Part shown: one piece after another, positions 46,816-58,175 of the stretch
Layout: each line of letters begins with the position of its first letter
Numbering within the stretch: position 1 is the stretch's first letter
From: Augochlora pura
Lineage: Eukaryota; Arthropoda; Insecta; Hymenoptera; Halictidae
NCBI RefSeq assembly: GCF_028453695.1
Contig: NC_135777.1
Span: forward strand, 1,736,001-1,800,000
Reading direction: 5' to 3'
DNA length: 64,000 bases
Made by a program: the position numbers and the translations under genes
Notes under the pieces: model-generated
Seen by the model: only the letters and a program-made list of their open reading frames with translations
What the model was told of the DNA's origin: nothing
Databases searched by the model: none

Positions 46816-47696
46816 CTCTTCCTCCCGCTCCGCCCCTCTCGCCGTCGTTCCGCAAACAACGAACGGGGCGCAAACAATACACACGTCGTCGGCGGAACGT
46901 GAACGAGCTCATGGCAGCGTGCTCGAGCATGCGCGAGCGTTTAAACACAAGGAATTAAACAGCGACTACACGCGACCCGTAAACACTGTCGTAGCTTGCG
47001 CGCCGTCGAGAATAAAGGAAAAAAAAAGAAGGGCACGAGGAACTTTGATACTCGGACCCGGCGGTTAACACCTGTGAAATTTTCGAGATAATTGCGCGAA
47101 GTTCTCTCGGTGTCGGTCGTTTGAATTAATGAAAAGGGTGAAAGTGAAGCCAGGGGCGAAGGGTGGCGGGGGTGGTGGCGTCGAGTTGCCCCGCGTCGAC
47201 GGTAATTAATACATATTTCAGTACTTACGCTTTTAATTAAACAATCGCCGCCAGCGCAGCCCTGGCCGCCGTTCCGCGCTCCGCACCGGTGGCAAAAGGA
47301 GGAAAAAGGTGGAAAAAGAAACTCCATCCCTTTTCCACGGGGTAAATACGTGACCGGTGAACAGCGACGCGACGGCGTGCGGCGTGCGGCGGCGCGGCCG
47401 GAAAAAAACCGGAAGCCCGATAGACGGAGCGATTGTGGCGCGACGCCGTCGTTATCTCGCGTTTTTTTCCGTCCTCGAGAGCTCTCTCGTTCTCTCCCCG
47501 AACCCCACCCTCTTGCTCGTCGTCCCCCCTGACACCCTCGTCGAGAAAGACAGCGGGGGAGATCGGAGCGAGAACATCTGCGAAATCGACTGAAAACGGG
47601 GGAACACCTTGCGCGAACGACTCCGTTTAGCAACTTCCAAAAATCGATCAACTTTGCGACCACATCTCCGACGGGGAAGTTAATTATTTAATTACA
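46816..47696. other. GC-rich non-coding block
   Basis: Holds the longest uninterrupted frame in the window (minus, 46941-47663, 240 codons). That frame is Arg/Ser/Gly-rich and low complexity. It is contradicted by overlapping + strand frames and shows no domain, so I do not call a gene. Confidence 0.4.
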
Positions 47697-48191
47697 TTAA
47701 CCTCTGGAGCTGTAATGTCGCGACAGGTGATCGCGGTTTGGTTATGTCAATCTGATCGGATATCAAACGACGTTGTTGGACGTCGGATTTTGTTTGGAAT
47801 CGTACACGAAAGTATAAGAACGCTTTCACTTTTAACATTCAACTGGAGATAAGATAATAATCTTGATTTATAAAAATGATTCGTTCTAGAACTAGTGTTA
47901 CTCTTTAGTGAGAGATTTGAACTCTGCGACCAAGAATTCCCGAATATCAAAAAATATAAATATAAATCGACTGCGTCGATTAGCACGTATTTCTCCTTAA
48001 TATTTTTAATAACAGGACCAGACAATTTCGGTTTCTTTTATTGTCTTTATGTACTTCTATTTCTAGACTTCGATAACAGAAGAATTTATGTTTATTTCGA
48101 TGTAGAAGAAATTAATAATGTTCGTATTTAGTAGATCTTGCATGAAATCTTTATCACGAGTCTGACTCGTTATTACAGTGCAAGGGGTTAA
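47697..48191. mobile_element. TTAA element (GAGTC family), 495 bp
   Basis: TTAA at 47697-47700 and 48188-48191. Ends TTAACCTCTGGAGCTGTAAT and, from the other side, TTAACCCCTTGCACTGTAAT, about 75 percent identical. The odd palindrome ACGAGTCTGACTCGT is at 48156-48170. The right 60 bp match 28570-28630. A 92-codon minus frame (47747-48025) lies inside; I do not recognise it. Confidence 0.65.
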
Positions 48192-50329
48192 GATTCATCC
48201 CTTGTTATGTGTGTAATATGATTTCAAATTCTCCACCTCAACATGTATATTTCATTAGTTGAATGTTAGAAATGTAAGTGTTCGAATACTTTCGTGTATG
48301 AGTGTATATATAGAGCGACGGCAAGAGAAGCGCAAGAAAAACATGTCGAGGAAAAAGCAACGGGCATTAGCAGGCCAAGAGAGAAGGGGTGCGAGAGTGC
48401 AAGGTAGGGAGAGGGTGCAGTTAAATGGAAGAGAGATAGGGGTTGCCAAGATAAGGAGGGAAAATTAGAGAAGAACGCGTTTTCCCAAGAAAAGCTTCGA
48501 GGGTTCGAGCCTCGAGGGCGGCTGCCGCATGGAAAAACCCGCGCAAGAAGGGCGGGGAAGGGTAGGGAAATTAGGGTGATTGTGAACGGAGGGCGCTGAG
48601 AAGGGAACAGTCGAGGTTACGGGGGCTGATTTTAATAGAGCTTATGCGAAATATTGTTTCTTCAACCGAGTATTCTGTGCTAGCGACGAGAAGGTAAAAC
48701 CAAAATGTGTATTCTACTTATTATTATTGTTTAGGAAGAATAATGTAAAAATTAAGATTAATATTCAAATGAGAGATTGAATTGGATAGAGAAATTAATA
48801 AATGGTTAGTTTAGTGTCATCATCAGGGGTTAGATTATTGTTATTAAATCATTTATATGTTTTTGTAGAATGAAATTATTTTAATAGAGTTTTGAAATTA
48901 TTATTCTGTTAGGATATATTATTATTATTTTATTAGGATAATTTTAATGGGTACTATTTATAATAGAATATTTTAATAGAACATTCTAATAGAACATTAA
49001 CAGAATAAAAATTTTATATTTTAGAATATTTAACCTATACAGTAGAATATTTTAATATTCTACTAAAAACGTTAGCAAAATCTACTTTCGCGAAATAATT
49101 TCGCGAGATCGTCAAGGATGTATCATTCATTAAGACCGATTAAAAACGCAACCAATCAGCTGTCCCATTATCCGAACGCGTCTTGCCGATTGGTTTGCAC
49201 GACCCGGTGGCGCACGGGCGATTAAAAAAAAGAGGTAGCAAAGGAAGGGAAAATCGACACGTCCCGCAAACATTCGACGCCGAGGATGGTAGGAAACGGC
49301 GCGGCGGTCTGGGCCGCGTGTAATTGCAGCGAGAAAGTGACCCACCGAAACGGGGACACGGTACGTGACACACGAAAAATTGGATAATGCGAATTGGCGG
49401 TAACGACCGTGGCGGTGGGGTGGCTCGGGGGGTTGTTTGAGGGCGTCAGGACCGGCCCGAATAAAATTGCGAGCAACGATGTGTACGTGTCCGGCGGCCG
49501 TGGGGGATGAGCAACGACGAAATGGCGCGCCGATTGCGTTGTAACGGCCCCGGAAAAATGCTGTTGTTAATGTATATCATTGCTGACGCGGCCGGGCCGG
49601 CATTATTTTTCGGAATATTTCGCGTCGCATCTGTGACCCCCGATCGTACATCGTACGAGTGACAGATCGCGTCACGGGCAAGTGCACTCCGGCAAATTGA
49701 TAATTCCCACGGTTTCGCACGGCAGCCCTCGGAAACGGGCCCGATGCTGTTAACGATGGCTCGTTCCAGTTTTCGCGGCTAATGGGAAAATAGAACAATC
49801 TGGGATTTAATTAACCGGGAAAGAGCTTCGACGATTATGACGGTCGAAATTGAATTATTAAAACGTTAGGAAAATATGTCGCGATGCAAAATTTCAAACC
49901 TGTTCAATTACAATCGCACACTCTTCCGATTTGTTTCTCCTTTTGGTGGCATTTTAAAATGATGAGAAGAATGTGGCTTCCTTTGGACATCGAGGTGTGT
50001 ATTACAGAATTTTTTCAGATTTTTTGACTGCAAGCTGTGGTTATGAAAAATAATAAATGAAAGGAAAATTGGAGAATTAAAGATTTCGCGGAAACTAAAA
50101 ATTTGTATATTAATTCTATAATATATTAGTATATATTAATTCTTAGATTTTTTACCCGATTGCATTATCGTTTAAAAAATAGAAACTCAAGTTGTCAATA
50201 ATTTCATCATTTTTATACAAACTTAAGCTTTAATTTTTATTATTAAGTTCTTCTTGCTCGTGTAAAACTAATTGATATAAATATTAATCAAATAAATCTA
50301 TTTATTTCAAATAAAAAAAGAAGAAGAAA
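48192..50329. other. Mixed non-coding sequence
   Basis: Purine-rich at 48300-48600, then AT-rich with TTTAATAGAATATTT words to 49090, CpG-rich at 49130-49800, then AT-rich. No coding exon recognised. Confidence 0.4.
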
Positions 50330-50786
50330 CTCATGGGTCACCCTAATGTAACAACTGTGTGCTTGCATTACTGGCAGCCGGGACACGCGCGGTTGGACGA
50401 GCGAGCGAGAGCGCTCTTGACGCGACGTGCAGTTGTCAAGAGTGACGGCAGGAAGTACGGTCAACAGTGGTACAGATTTAAATTTGTTCGAATGAAAGTG
50501 GCAAAACCGGTGCGACGTCGGGCAAGTAGGATCGGACGAGTGAAACAGAATGCTCTTGATGTGACAAAGAATCTTGTAGCGCGACGGGAATTGTAGAAAT
50601 AGTGAGTGATACATGCAGTGGGCGAAATTTTTACAGCGACACCGATGTTCTTTAATAAAAGAGCTAAGTGTTCTGTGTTTTTCGCGAGCTGACACTGACA
50701 ACTATGAGGGGTCTACGAGGGTTGTAAATACCAGATTCTAATATGTCAGCGTGATCCGCGATACCCTATGACAATTTAACGTGACC
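50330..50786 (+). other. Unclassified block with open frames and a poly(A) signal
   Basis: GC-balanced segment between AT-rich flanks. The + frame 50333-50596 (87 codons) and the minus frame 50288-50701 (137 codons) overlap. An AATAAA (50653-50658) follows the + frame. The boundaries TGTAACAA (50347) and CTGACA (50700) recall a solo LTR, but no 4-6 base flanking duplication is visible. Function unknown. Confidence 0.25.
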
Positions 50787-50837
50787 ACGTAGGATACAAC
50801 AAGATTTCAGAAAAGAACATCTTGTTGTATTCTATGT
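50787..50837. repeat. 19-base imperfect inverted repeat
   Basis: ACGTAGGATACAACAAGAT and, 13 bases on, ATCTTGTTGTATTCTATGT; 17 of 19 positions pair. The right arm belongs to dispersed repeat copy B. Copies A and C have the right arm only, so the left arm is specific to this site. Confidence 0.75.
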
Positions 50838-51262
50838 CATCGCAACCATCCGTATTTCCAAAACTTATTCGAGGCAATCAGACCCCTTCATAGCTCATCT
50901 GCGCCGCAAGTTTCACAAAATCACAGACGGCGATAGCACCAAATTATCGTAGTACCAGTATTATTAATAGGTCGTCATGTCTCGTAAAAAATATGCTAAC
51001 ATTTGCTGAAGTACTATCCACATTTAGCAATCAAATTCATTGTTTAATTTAAAACGCCTTTCCGATTTATTACTACTTCATTTAATCAAGATGGGAGGAA
51101 GAGAGATAGAGCGAGAGAGACAGAGACAGATAAAGAAAGATAGAGAAAAAAATAAATTTAACAAATCAAATATAAATTAAATAAATGCCATAGGACGAAT
51201 CCCCTGCGATATAAGTTTCCAGGAGTATTCGAAGTGGTATTCGTCACAGTTTGGTCGGGCAA
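50807..51262. repeat. Dispersed repeat, copy B (TTAA site uninterrupted)
   Basis: Opens TCAGAAAAGAACATCTTG; middle CAGTATTATTAATAGGTCGTC and AACATTTGCTGAAG; far end GTATTCGTCACAGTTTGGTC. Between the conserved halves is a GA/CAGA-rich variable stretch (about 51095-51150). It matches copy C at both ends and copy A at the first. No open frame. Confidence 0.8.
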
Positions 51263-53186
51263 ACCGCACTGAATTGCAGCTCGCGGAACTGATTATAGCG
51301 AGTCCGGCACCGCATAAAGTTTCCATTAGAGTACGTTAATCGGCGATCTTGCGACCGTTTCACAGGGCTGACAATTGATTTAAATCGCGTGCATAAAACG
51401 GGAACGGCTCGCGTCGTCTGAAACAGGACAGAGACGCAATAGTTCGCTAATGTTCCGCGTGTTAATTGTCGCCCAATTGTGATCCGGCCAGCGCCGTAAA
51501 TCTCGTTGCGCGCCGACTGGCAGCCATTCGTTCTCCTTTACGGCTTCTTTATTGCCGAGGCAATTAAGACAACTTTATTCCTGGCGGAGCCTTTATTGTT
51601 GCGTGCGTTATATTTAATTTAAATAGAACCGTTCATTACGTTCGACTCCACGCCCCTCCCCACGCAGCCCTCTCGAATTTACGGTGCACGCCCCCCTCGA
51701 GTGTGCAACAAATCAACGAGACACGCCATCGAATTCGCGTGACCGTACACGATCTAGTTGCATATCGTTATTTATTTATGCCGCGTTCGCGGTTGACGAT
51801 TTAGCGAACCAGTTAATTAAAAATTCCGCGACTTCGTACAGTGCGAGATGAAACGGGATATCAGTCCTTGGAACGTCCCATGGAAAGAGGATTAACGTCA
51901 CTTATTCACCGATAGGATAATTTCTCGTCCTATAAAGGACATTGTTTAATTCGTGTTGAGAAAGATTGACGGAAATTGTAACATTTTGATTTTGGAAACT
52001 GATTAAACCTTTGCACTTGATGCAATTGTCAATTTGGAACAAGTTTTCTGTCTTGTAGCATTTTGACAAAGTATTAATAATCATTATAATAATAATAATA
52101 ATAATAATAGTAGTAATAGTAGTAATAGTATTAATGACAATATTTTGATATTTAACATGCTACAATCTCGCCAATCAACAGCCTCCCCACTACGTATCCC
52201 AAGCAAAAATAAAATATTATTATCAACTATCTAGACCAAAGGAAAAAGACCTTTCCTACCATTTTTCTGAACCATTGATTTCAAAGCACGAAGGAAAAGT
52301 ACTCGAGCCATTTATCCCGAGATCATATTTCCCGTCGAATTCTGCGTAAGATGGAATTACATGTCTCGCGTTCCTGTAACGGGAGGCGAAGAAACACGGA
52401 TTTGCGTTGCCACGGGCAATTCGATTCTTCCGTATTCTCTGATCTCGCTCGAATCGCGTTGCAAGCCGGACGATGTTGGTCGAACGAGACTGGAATTCCT
52501 TAGCAGTGGAATAACTCGTTACAGGTCGGCCGCAGCGGAGTTACCGTTGTGTACACAGGGGGAAGGCGCGCCTTTAACAGGGGTTGAACAAGCTTGTCCA
52601 TATTGTTCGGCGAGGTTCTCCGCGCGCAGCACGCTCGTCGGCCGCGCTCCCCCTCGCCGCCCAATTATTCTCATTAATAGAACGCAAATAATTCGTCTTT
52701 ATCGCGCAGCCGTCGCGGCGGATCGTTCGCTTCGGGAACAACTCGAGCCGGGCCGTTAACGAAGGAGCATTCGCGTGGCGGAGCACTCGAAAGTATGGCC
52801 GACAATTAAAACCGATTATAATTATCGGCAAGTCCGAGGACCGCGAAAGAGCCTCGCGGCGAGGAAGTTGCGGGCCGCGCGCGGAACAGACAGAGCCGGG
52901 AGTTTTCCACGGCGTTAACTGAAACAGGTTCGCGAGCCTGGGGATCGTAAAGCCCGCTATTTATCAGCGGGGAATGAAAATGATCCGACGCCGGCAGGCA
53001 CCGCGAAACACACTTCGCAGGAAACGTCGGGTTGCGGCAGAACCTCGATCCTTGTTTCAAAAGCGTCGACGCATTCCATCCGGGAACGGACTCGTCGATA
53101 TTTTATTCCTCGATCGTTCGAGGTGCGCCCGCGCGCGCGCGTCCCCCATCGATCAAGCAAGAGAGGAATTCACGGAGAAATTTCTA
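51263..53186. other. Mixed non-coding sequence
   Basis: GC-rich to about 51890, AT-rich to about 52350 with (AAT)n at 52085-52132, then CpG-rich. A decayed TTAAACCTTTGCACTTGA end lies at 52003. The frame at 52361-52759 (132 codons) has no known domain. Confidence 0.4.
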
Positions 53187-53199
53187 TTAACCCTTTCAC

Positions 53200-53402
53200 T
53201 ACGAGCGTCGCCTATAGGCGACATCCGCGCGACGACCTGTGTGTACGAGCGTCGCCTATAGGCGACATCCGCGCGACGACCTGTGTGTACGAGCGTCGCC
53301 TATAGGCGACATCCGCGCGACGACCTGTGCGTACGAGTGTCGCCTATAGGCGACATCCGCGCGACGACCTGTGTGTACGAGTGTCGCCTATAGGCGACGT
53401 CA
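53200..53402. repeat. 44-bp satellite with 16-bp perfect palindrome
   Basis: Five copies at an exact 44-base spacing (the CCTATAGG core starts at 53211, 53255, 53299, 53343 and 53387). Each contains GTCGCCTATAGGCGAC. Copies differ by one or two bases (GAGCGTCG or GAGTGTCG; GTGTGTAC or GTGCGTAC). Confidence 0.95.
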
Positions 53403-54171
53403 GTTTGATACCACTTGACCATGAGCGCCGCGATGTTTTTATCTTTAGGCATACTGCATATCGATGACATTTGTCTCATTCTCTGGTTGATTCGTATTTG
53501 TTTAAAACAAGTGAAGTATTAGCATGCAATTTTGTTGGAGCAATCGGGCAAGAATCACGTTCCAGTCTCGTTCAAGCATCTGTCAGTGGCTAATATTCAA
53601 CCGTACTGAAGTAATCCAAGTATAGGTATATTTTGAAACTGAAATATATATATCTGTACGTCGAAACAAGTTTATTCTTTATTCTATTCGAGAATAAACT
53701 GTTTATATTGTGCAAAAGTACAATACAAGTTCCTTGAATCATTAAAAGAAATTGGATAGCAGCTGTTAGGTTATATCACATTTCGTTAAGTTTCCAAGGT
53801 TTACAACAGTTATTTGAAAATTTTACTTGGAGCTTTGTTTAGTTTATTTTATAAGATCTTTTGTACCTCCCTTATTAGAATGGCACAAAGACGGTCGAAA
53901 AGAATTAGATCCTGTAATGGCTTAATTGAGGTTCGATGAGAGTAGACGTGGTACGAGTCCCTCTCGAAATAAAGATTATTGTTCGTTGTTAATATACGAG
54001 AGAGTGTTTTTTGTATAATGCCGCGACTACGCGGGCGTCCACGTAACAATATGTTGTTGTGTAACACTTAAAGAATCGTACGATCCAGAGAATGACAAGT
54101 CACCACAGAAAGATATGCGTCCGAACACCAGTTTACCTAAGTACAACATGCATACTTTCCGGCGCAGTGGT

Positions 54172-54245
54172 CCGTTCAGTGGCGCTACTTCGGCGGCACG
54201 CGGACCCGTTCAGTGGCGCTACTTCGGCGGCACGCGGACCCGTAC
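54172..54245. repeat. 34-bp direct repeat near the right end of the TTAA element
   Basis: CCGTTCAGTGGCGCTACTTC plus 14 bases, beginning at 54172, 54206 and (partial) 54240. Confidence 0.9.
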
Positions 54246-54291
54246 AGCGGTGACGCTCCTACGGAAAACACTGCCGTAGCGAAAGGGTTAA

Positions 54292-54869
54292 AAGAGTAGC
54301 AGCGACCGGCGGCGTCCACCGAAGAATTTCCCTTCGCGGGAAAAGAACGAACAAAATTTCCGGTAGCATTAGCGGCCGGTTAATTTCAATCCATTAACCG
54401 TGAAAGAAAGGAATGCTCAGTTCTACAAATTATACCGAGTAACCCGCCGGTATCATCTTGGTCGTGGAACTAAGTCGGCCCCTTTTTTTTGTGCAAACGG
54501 GGCGCCTGAATTATTGAACGCAATTTTTAAAAGTGTTCCCCGCCGTGGAACGCCGCGTCGGATCACCGGGAAAGATCTATTCCCTCGCAGAGGGAAATAA
54601 TATAAAATGCAACGGGGTATTTACTAATGGAAAAGTTAGCGTCTTCGGCTCGTCGATAAAGCGCGCCGCCTCGCCTCGCCTCGCCTCGCTCGAACACCGA
54701 GCTAACTTTCCATAATCGTGCGGGAGCCTGCCAATCCTGCACGGCCGCGCTCCACAATTATACAATGTTGCGTTTATGCGCGGGATAAACGCTTCCTGGC
54801 AAACGCCGGATGTCGGAATATTTTCTTCGCGAGGATTCGTATTTATTATATTCATATCGATGATGTGAT
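54292..54869. other. GC-balanced non-coding sequence
   Basis: CCTCGCCTCGCCTCG pentamers occur at 54666-54690. No gene recognised. Confidence 0.4.
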
Positions 54870-55160
54870 GGAATAGAGTTGATTAGAGACGATTAAAGTC
54901 GATTAGAGTGGAATAGAGTGGAATAGAGTAGAATAGAGCAAGATTAGAGTCGATTCGAGTGAAATAGAGTAGAATAGAGTAGAATAGAGCAAGATTATAG
55001 TGCCGTAGAGTGGAATAATATTGAACAGAGTGGAATATTGAGGAATAGAGTTGAATAGACTAGAATAGAGCAGAATGCAGCAGAATAGAGTAGAATATAA
55101 TGGACTGTAGTGTAATAGTATAGAACAGAGTAGAGTACAGTGTGATAGAGTAGAAGAAAA
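54870..55160. repeat. TGGAATAGAG 10-bp degenerate array
   Basis: Runs of GATTAGAGTGGAATAGAGTA-like decamers. The same decamer, on the opposite strand, forms the array at 61655-61960. Confidence 0.9.
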
Positions 55161-56189
55161 TACGATAAAATGGAATGAAATAATATCCCATCTTCATTAA
55201 ATTATTATGTATCGTTTTCCTGAGAATGTTAACAGTATCCACTATCTTCCGGATTTTCATCGAGCATTCTCTCGATGAAAATCTACTCCGGTTGGAGGTC
55301 ATACATAGCGCGACGCTAAAAAATTTTACGAGACACCCTAATGCATTCGGAAAAAGTATCTCCGTCCGACCACGCGCTTTCTCTTTCCACTGGTCCGATT
55401 TATGCCGGAGATTTCCGGGGCGGCGACGCAAACTTGCGCTTTCGACGCCGCAAACTTACGCGCGCGGCGCCGCATGTCCGATCGCATCCGACTCGTCGGT
55501 CCCGTTATTGGCTTTCCCCTCTCACTAGTTGAAACTTCGATCGACTAGAACGCGTTAACGCCGCCAGGTTCGCGAAACTGAATGGAATATCGCAGTTACG
55601 TCAGTCGGCAGGTTGTGCACGGTCGACGGAACTCCGGCCGCCGGTCCGGGAGTTTCCTCGACGCGCGGGCCGGGACCGGGTTTCGCCGGAAGAAACAACG
55701 AAGACGTTAGGCGTCTTTCGGCAAGAGAAACGGAAACTAATTGCTGGAAATTCTGCCGCGGCGTTGCTGGCTCGGGGCGCGAGCACGCGGGAAGTTCATT
55801 ACGCGCGTTTCCAACGCTTCGTTTTCTCGCTGTCCCGCTTCCAGCAATCCCTTTCCGCCAGATTTAATTCGCCGCTGACGCAGACGCCGACGCGCCGAGT
55901 CGCTCGCGTGGGCTCGAGTTTCGCGCATTGTTCCGGCGGGACTACGTTCGGGGACTCTGACGGCTGCTGGCGTAACCTTTGACAGACTTAAGCGGTGCAC
56001 GGCCGCAGGAATTCGGATTTTACGGGATTTCGTTGCGCATTACGCTTTGGATTAACGACTGCTGAATGAACAGGTTTAACTCGATACATCTGACGCCTTT
56101 CTGTTCTCTGAATCGATTCTTTTACCGTGGGATATTTTCGGGGAATATTAGAGCGATTATGTTTCGTAGCTGTTCTATTTTTTCTTTTG
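55161..56189. other. GC-rich non-coding block
   Basis: CpG-rich from 55340. Overlapping frames up to about 100 codons show no domain. Confidence 0.4.
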
Positions 56190-56802
56190 TTGGCCCTTTG
56201 CACTCGGAGACATTTTTACTGGAAATAGAAAATCATTTTTCTGGCTCGTGGTAAAAGTTAAAATAATATTGATAACAAGAGAAAAGAATTCGAGGAATAT
56301 AAATGAACATTCATATGTAAGAGTTTATTTTTAAAAGACTCCATTACTAAATCGAATGCAAGACGGATAGATTTTTCCTTTAATTATTTTAATGGATTGA
56401 GAGTAATACACTGATGCTTTTAAATTGTTTTATTCTTTTCACTGTTTTCAATTGTAATTATTTAATTTTGCCATAAATGAATAAGATCGGCAGTCGAGTT
56501 CCGACAGTTCTTCCTGACCGAGTCTTCGATCGACGTTGAAATTGTATCGTGGATCAAAAAGCGGCTATTAAATTGACTTAAAAAATTACTAAAAGTCTAG
56601 ATAAACGCAATCTTATAATTTCTGTACTGTAAAACAAAGCAGACACTGCCAGTGCTCTCTACGTTTAATGTCAACCGTTTTATATTTCTGTCAGATGTAT
56701 AATCGTCCATCCTCCATTACAAAACAAATAATTTAATCACTAATTGTCTATGCTATACTCGCGATGTCTCTTCAGTAAGAACAACCAACTTCAAAGGGTT
56801 AA
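56190..56802. mobile_element. Possible 613-bp TTAA element, left TTAA mutated
   Basis: Left end TTGGCCCTTTGCACTCGGAG; right end from the other side TTAACCCTTTGAAGTTGGTT. The outer CCCTTTG is shared. The interior is AT-rich and non-coding. The ends diverge quickly, so pairing is uncertain. Confidence 0.4.
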
Positions 56803-57956
56803 TCTTACGCGTTGTAAGTGGAGAGCCTACGAGATTCCCTTCCAAAAGAATCTCGAAAAACTCGGAAGTTTTAACGGTCAGAAGGTGGAATCGCATATGG
56901 ACGGTAGTGCAGAAGGATTAAGTGGAGTAAGGTAAATAGTCCGTGCCAGCTGTGGTTAATGCCGCGCCAAAGCGGAGCTAAACTGCGCGCAAGATGCACA
57001 CGCGGTAGGAAACAAAAGCGAAAGAAGAGAACAGGAGGAACGCGGGCGAGAACAGCCGCTTGTGCGGAGCCGGGCGGGCCAGTGTTACGATATGTTTACA
57101 TCCGGCAAACAGATGTAAGTCAGAAATGAGAAGCCGGGGCGGAAGGTAGCCCGGCCCTCTGAAGCGTTTCATTTCGAAACGAGAAGTTTCTTGGCGCTTT
57201 TAACCTTGCCGCGATTCAATTTTTCTGCTGTCCGCGGGGAGGAGATGCGCGCGCGCGCGCGCGCGCGTGAAAAGACGGCGTGTGATTTTAGTTGGAAACC
57301 TCGGGGGAATCAAAATAAATAAATCCTTTGGTAGCCCCCGGTGGTAACGGCGACTAGAAAATGTTGTATCAGATTATCATGAATATGGAATACGTGACTC
57401 TGAAGTTACATGAGCTCACAAAGGGTTTCCGCCGGCGAATGCCTGGGGCTGACATTTTGCAATTAACTAGATTACAATATAGAGCGAAAACTTCACCGTT
57501 GAGTAACTGCTAATGGTGATTAATTGGCCGTGAGCTTTTTCCGTTCGATGTGAACGCGGCGACGACAGGAGCTGGGGATCGCAAGACTCGGAAAATTTGT
57601 CGGAAGAATTTCGGAATGTTGCCCGCGTAATTTCATGCTTATTAAAATCGCGAACGACGGCCACGAACTTACGGCTAATTCCACCTACGGGTCAATTAAG
57701 GCAACCAATGTACGCCGGTGCTTTGACGAGACCTGGTCACAACTTTTCGTTAACGGTAAAACTATAGCGAGCTTTTAAAGCGACGAATGCGTGTTGCTTT
57801 GTAGGAGGAACGAGATTGAATTTATTTAAACTTTCCATGGCTTTTACTGCGCAGCTTGGTTGAGAAATTTATTCAATTGGTTCCTATTTAAGAGGCTCTC
57901 TCAGATGCGTGTTTATTCTTTTTATTTTTTATTTTAGTTTTACATATAATTAGACA
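56803..57956. other. GC-rich, then AT-rich non-coding sequence
   Basis: Includes a (GC)n run at 57247-57267. No gene recognised. Confidence 0.4.
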
Positions 57957-58095
57957 CTCTAGATTTATATATAATAATTACATCTTCCAGATTTATATAT
58001 AGTAATTAGACACTCTAGATTTATATATAATAATTAGATACTCTAGATTTATATATAATTAGTTACTCTAGATTCATATATGTATAGTAATTAGA
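57957..58095. repeat. 28-bp AT-rich tandem repeat
   Basis: CTCTAGATTTATATATAATA plus eight bases. The AGATTT word occurs at 57961, 57989, 58017 and 58045, a 28-base period, with a shortened unit at 58070. Confidence 0.9.
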
Positions 58096-58151
58096 TACAT
58101 TGTTGTACGACGATACCAGAGTGCGTGGCCTAACGGGGATTTCCTTACATA

Positions 58152-58175
58152 ATCGCGTGACACTCAACGTGTTAA
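58152..58175 (-). mobile_element. TTAA-element right end (TTAACACGTTGA family)
   Basis: On the opposite strand TTAACACGTTGAGTGTCACG, similar to the ends of 13948-14274 (TTAACACGTTGAATGCCA). The left end was not found. Confidence 0.5.

Larger units (their letters stand above)
53187..54291. mobile_element. 1.1-kb TTAA element with subterminal satellites
   Basis: TTAA at 53187-53190 and 54288-54291. Ends TTAACCCTTTCACTACGAGC and, from the other side, TTAACCCTTTCGCTACGGCA. A five-copy 44-bp array carrying the palindrome GTCGCCTATAGGCGAC fills the left subterminal region. A 34-bp direct repeat and the pair CTACGG/CCGTAG lie near the right end. The interior is AT-rich, with a 72-codon minus frame (53849-54067) I do not recognise; no transposase catalytic motif was seen. 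It is likely a non-autonomous piggyBac-type element. Confidence 0.7.

Noticed and set aside
46941..47663. Longest open frame (240 codons, minus)
   Set aside because: Arg/Ser/Gly-rich low-complexity translation, no domain, overlapped by several frames on the other strand. Typical of chance frames in CG-rich DNA.
50347..50700. Possible solo LTR (TGTAACAA to CTGACA, with AATAAA)
   Set aside because: No flanking target duplication visible and no second copy in the window. Kept only as an unclassified block.
53200..53402. Regular repeats with unique-looking spacing, considered as a CRISPR array
   Set aside because: The whole 44-bp unit is repeated with no variable spacers, it lies inside a TTAA element, and the sequence is animal.
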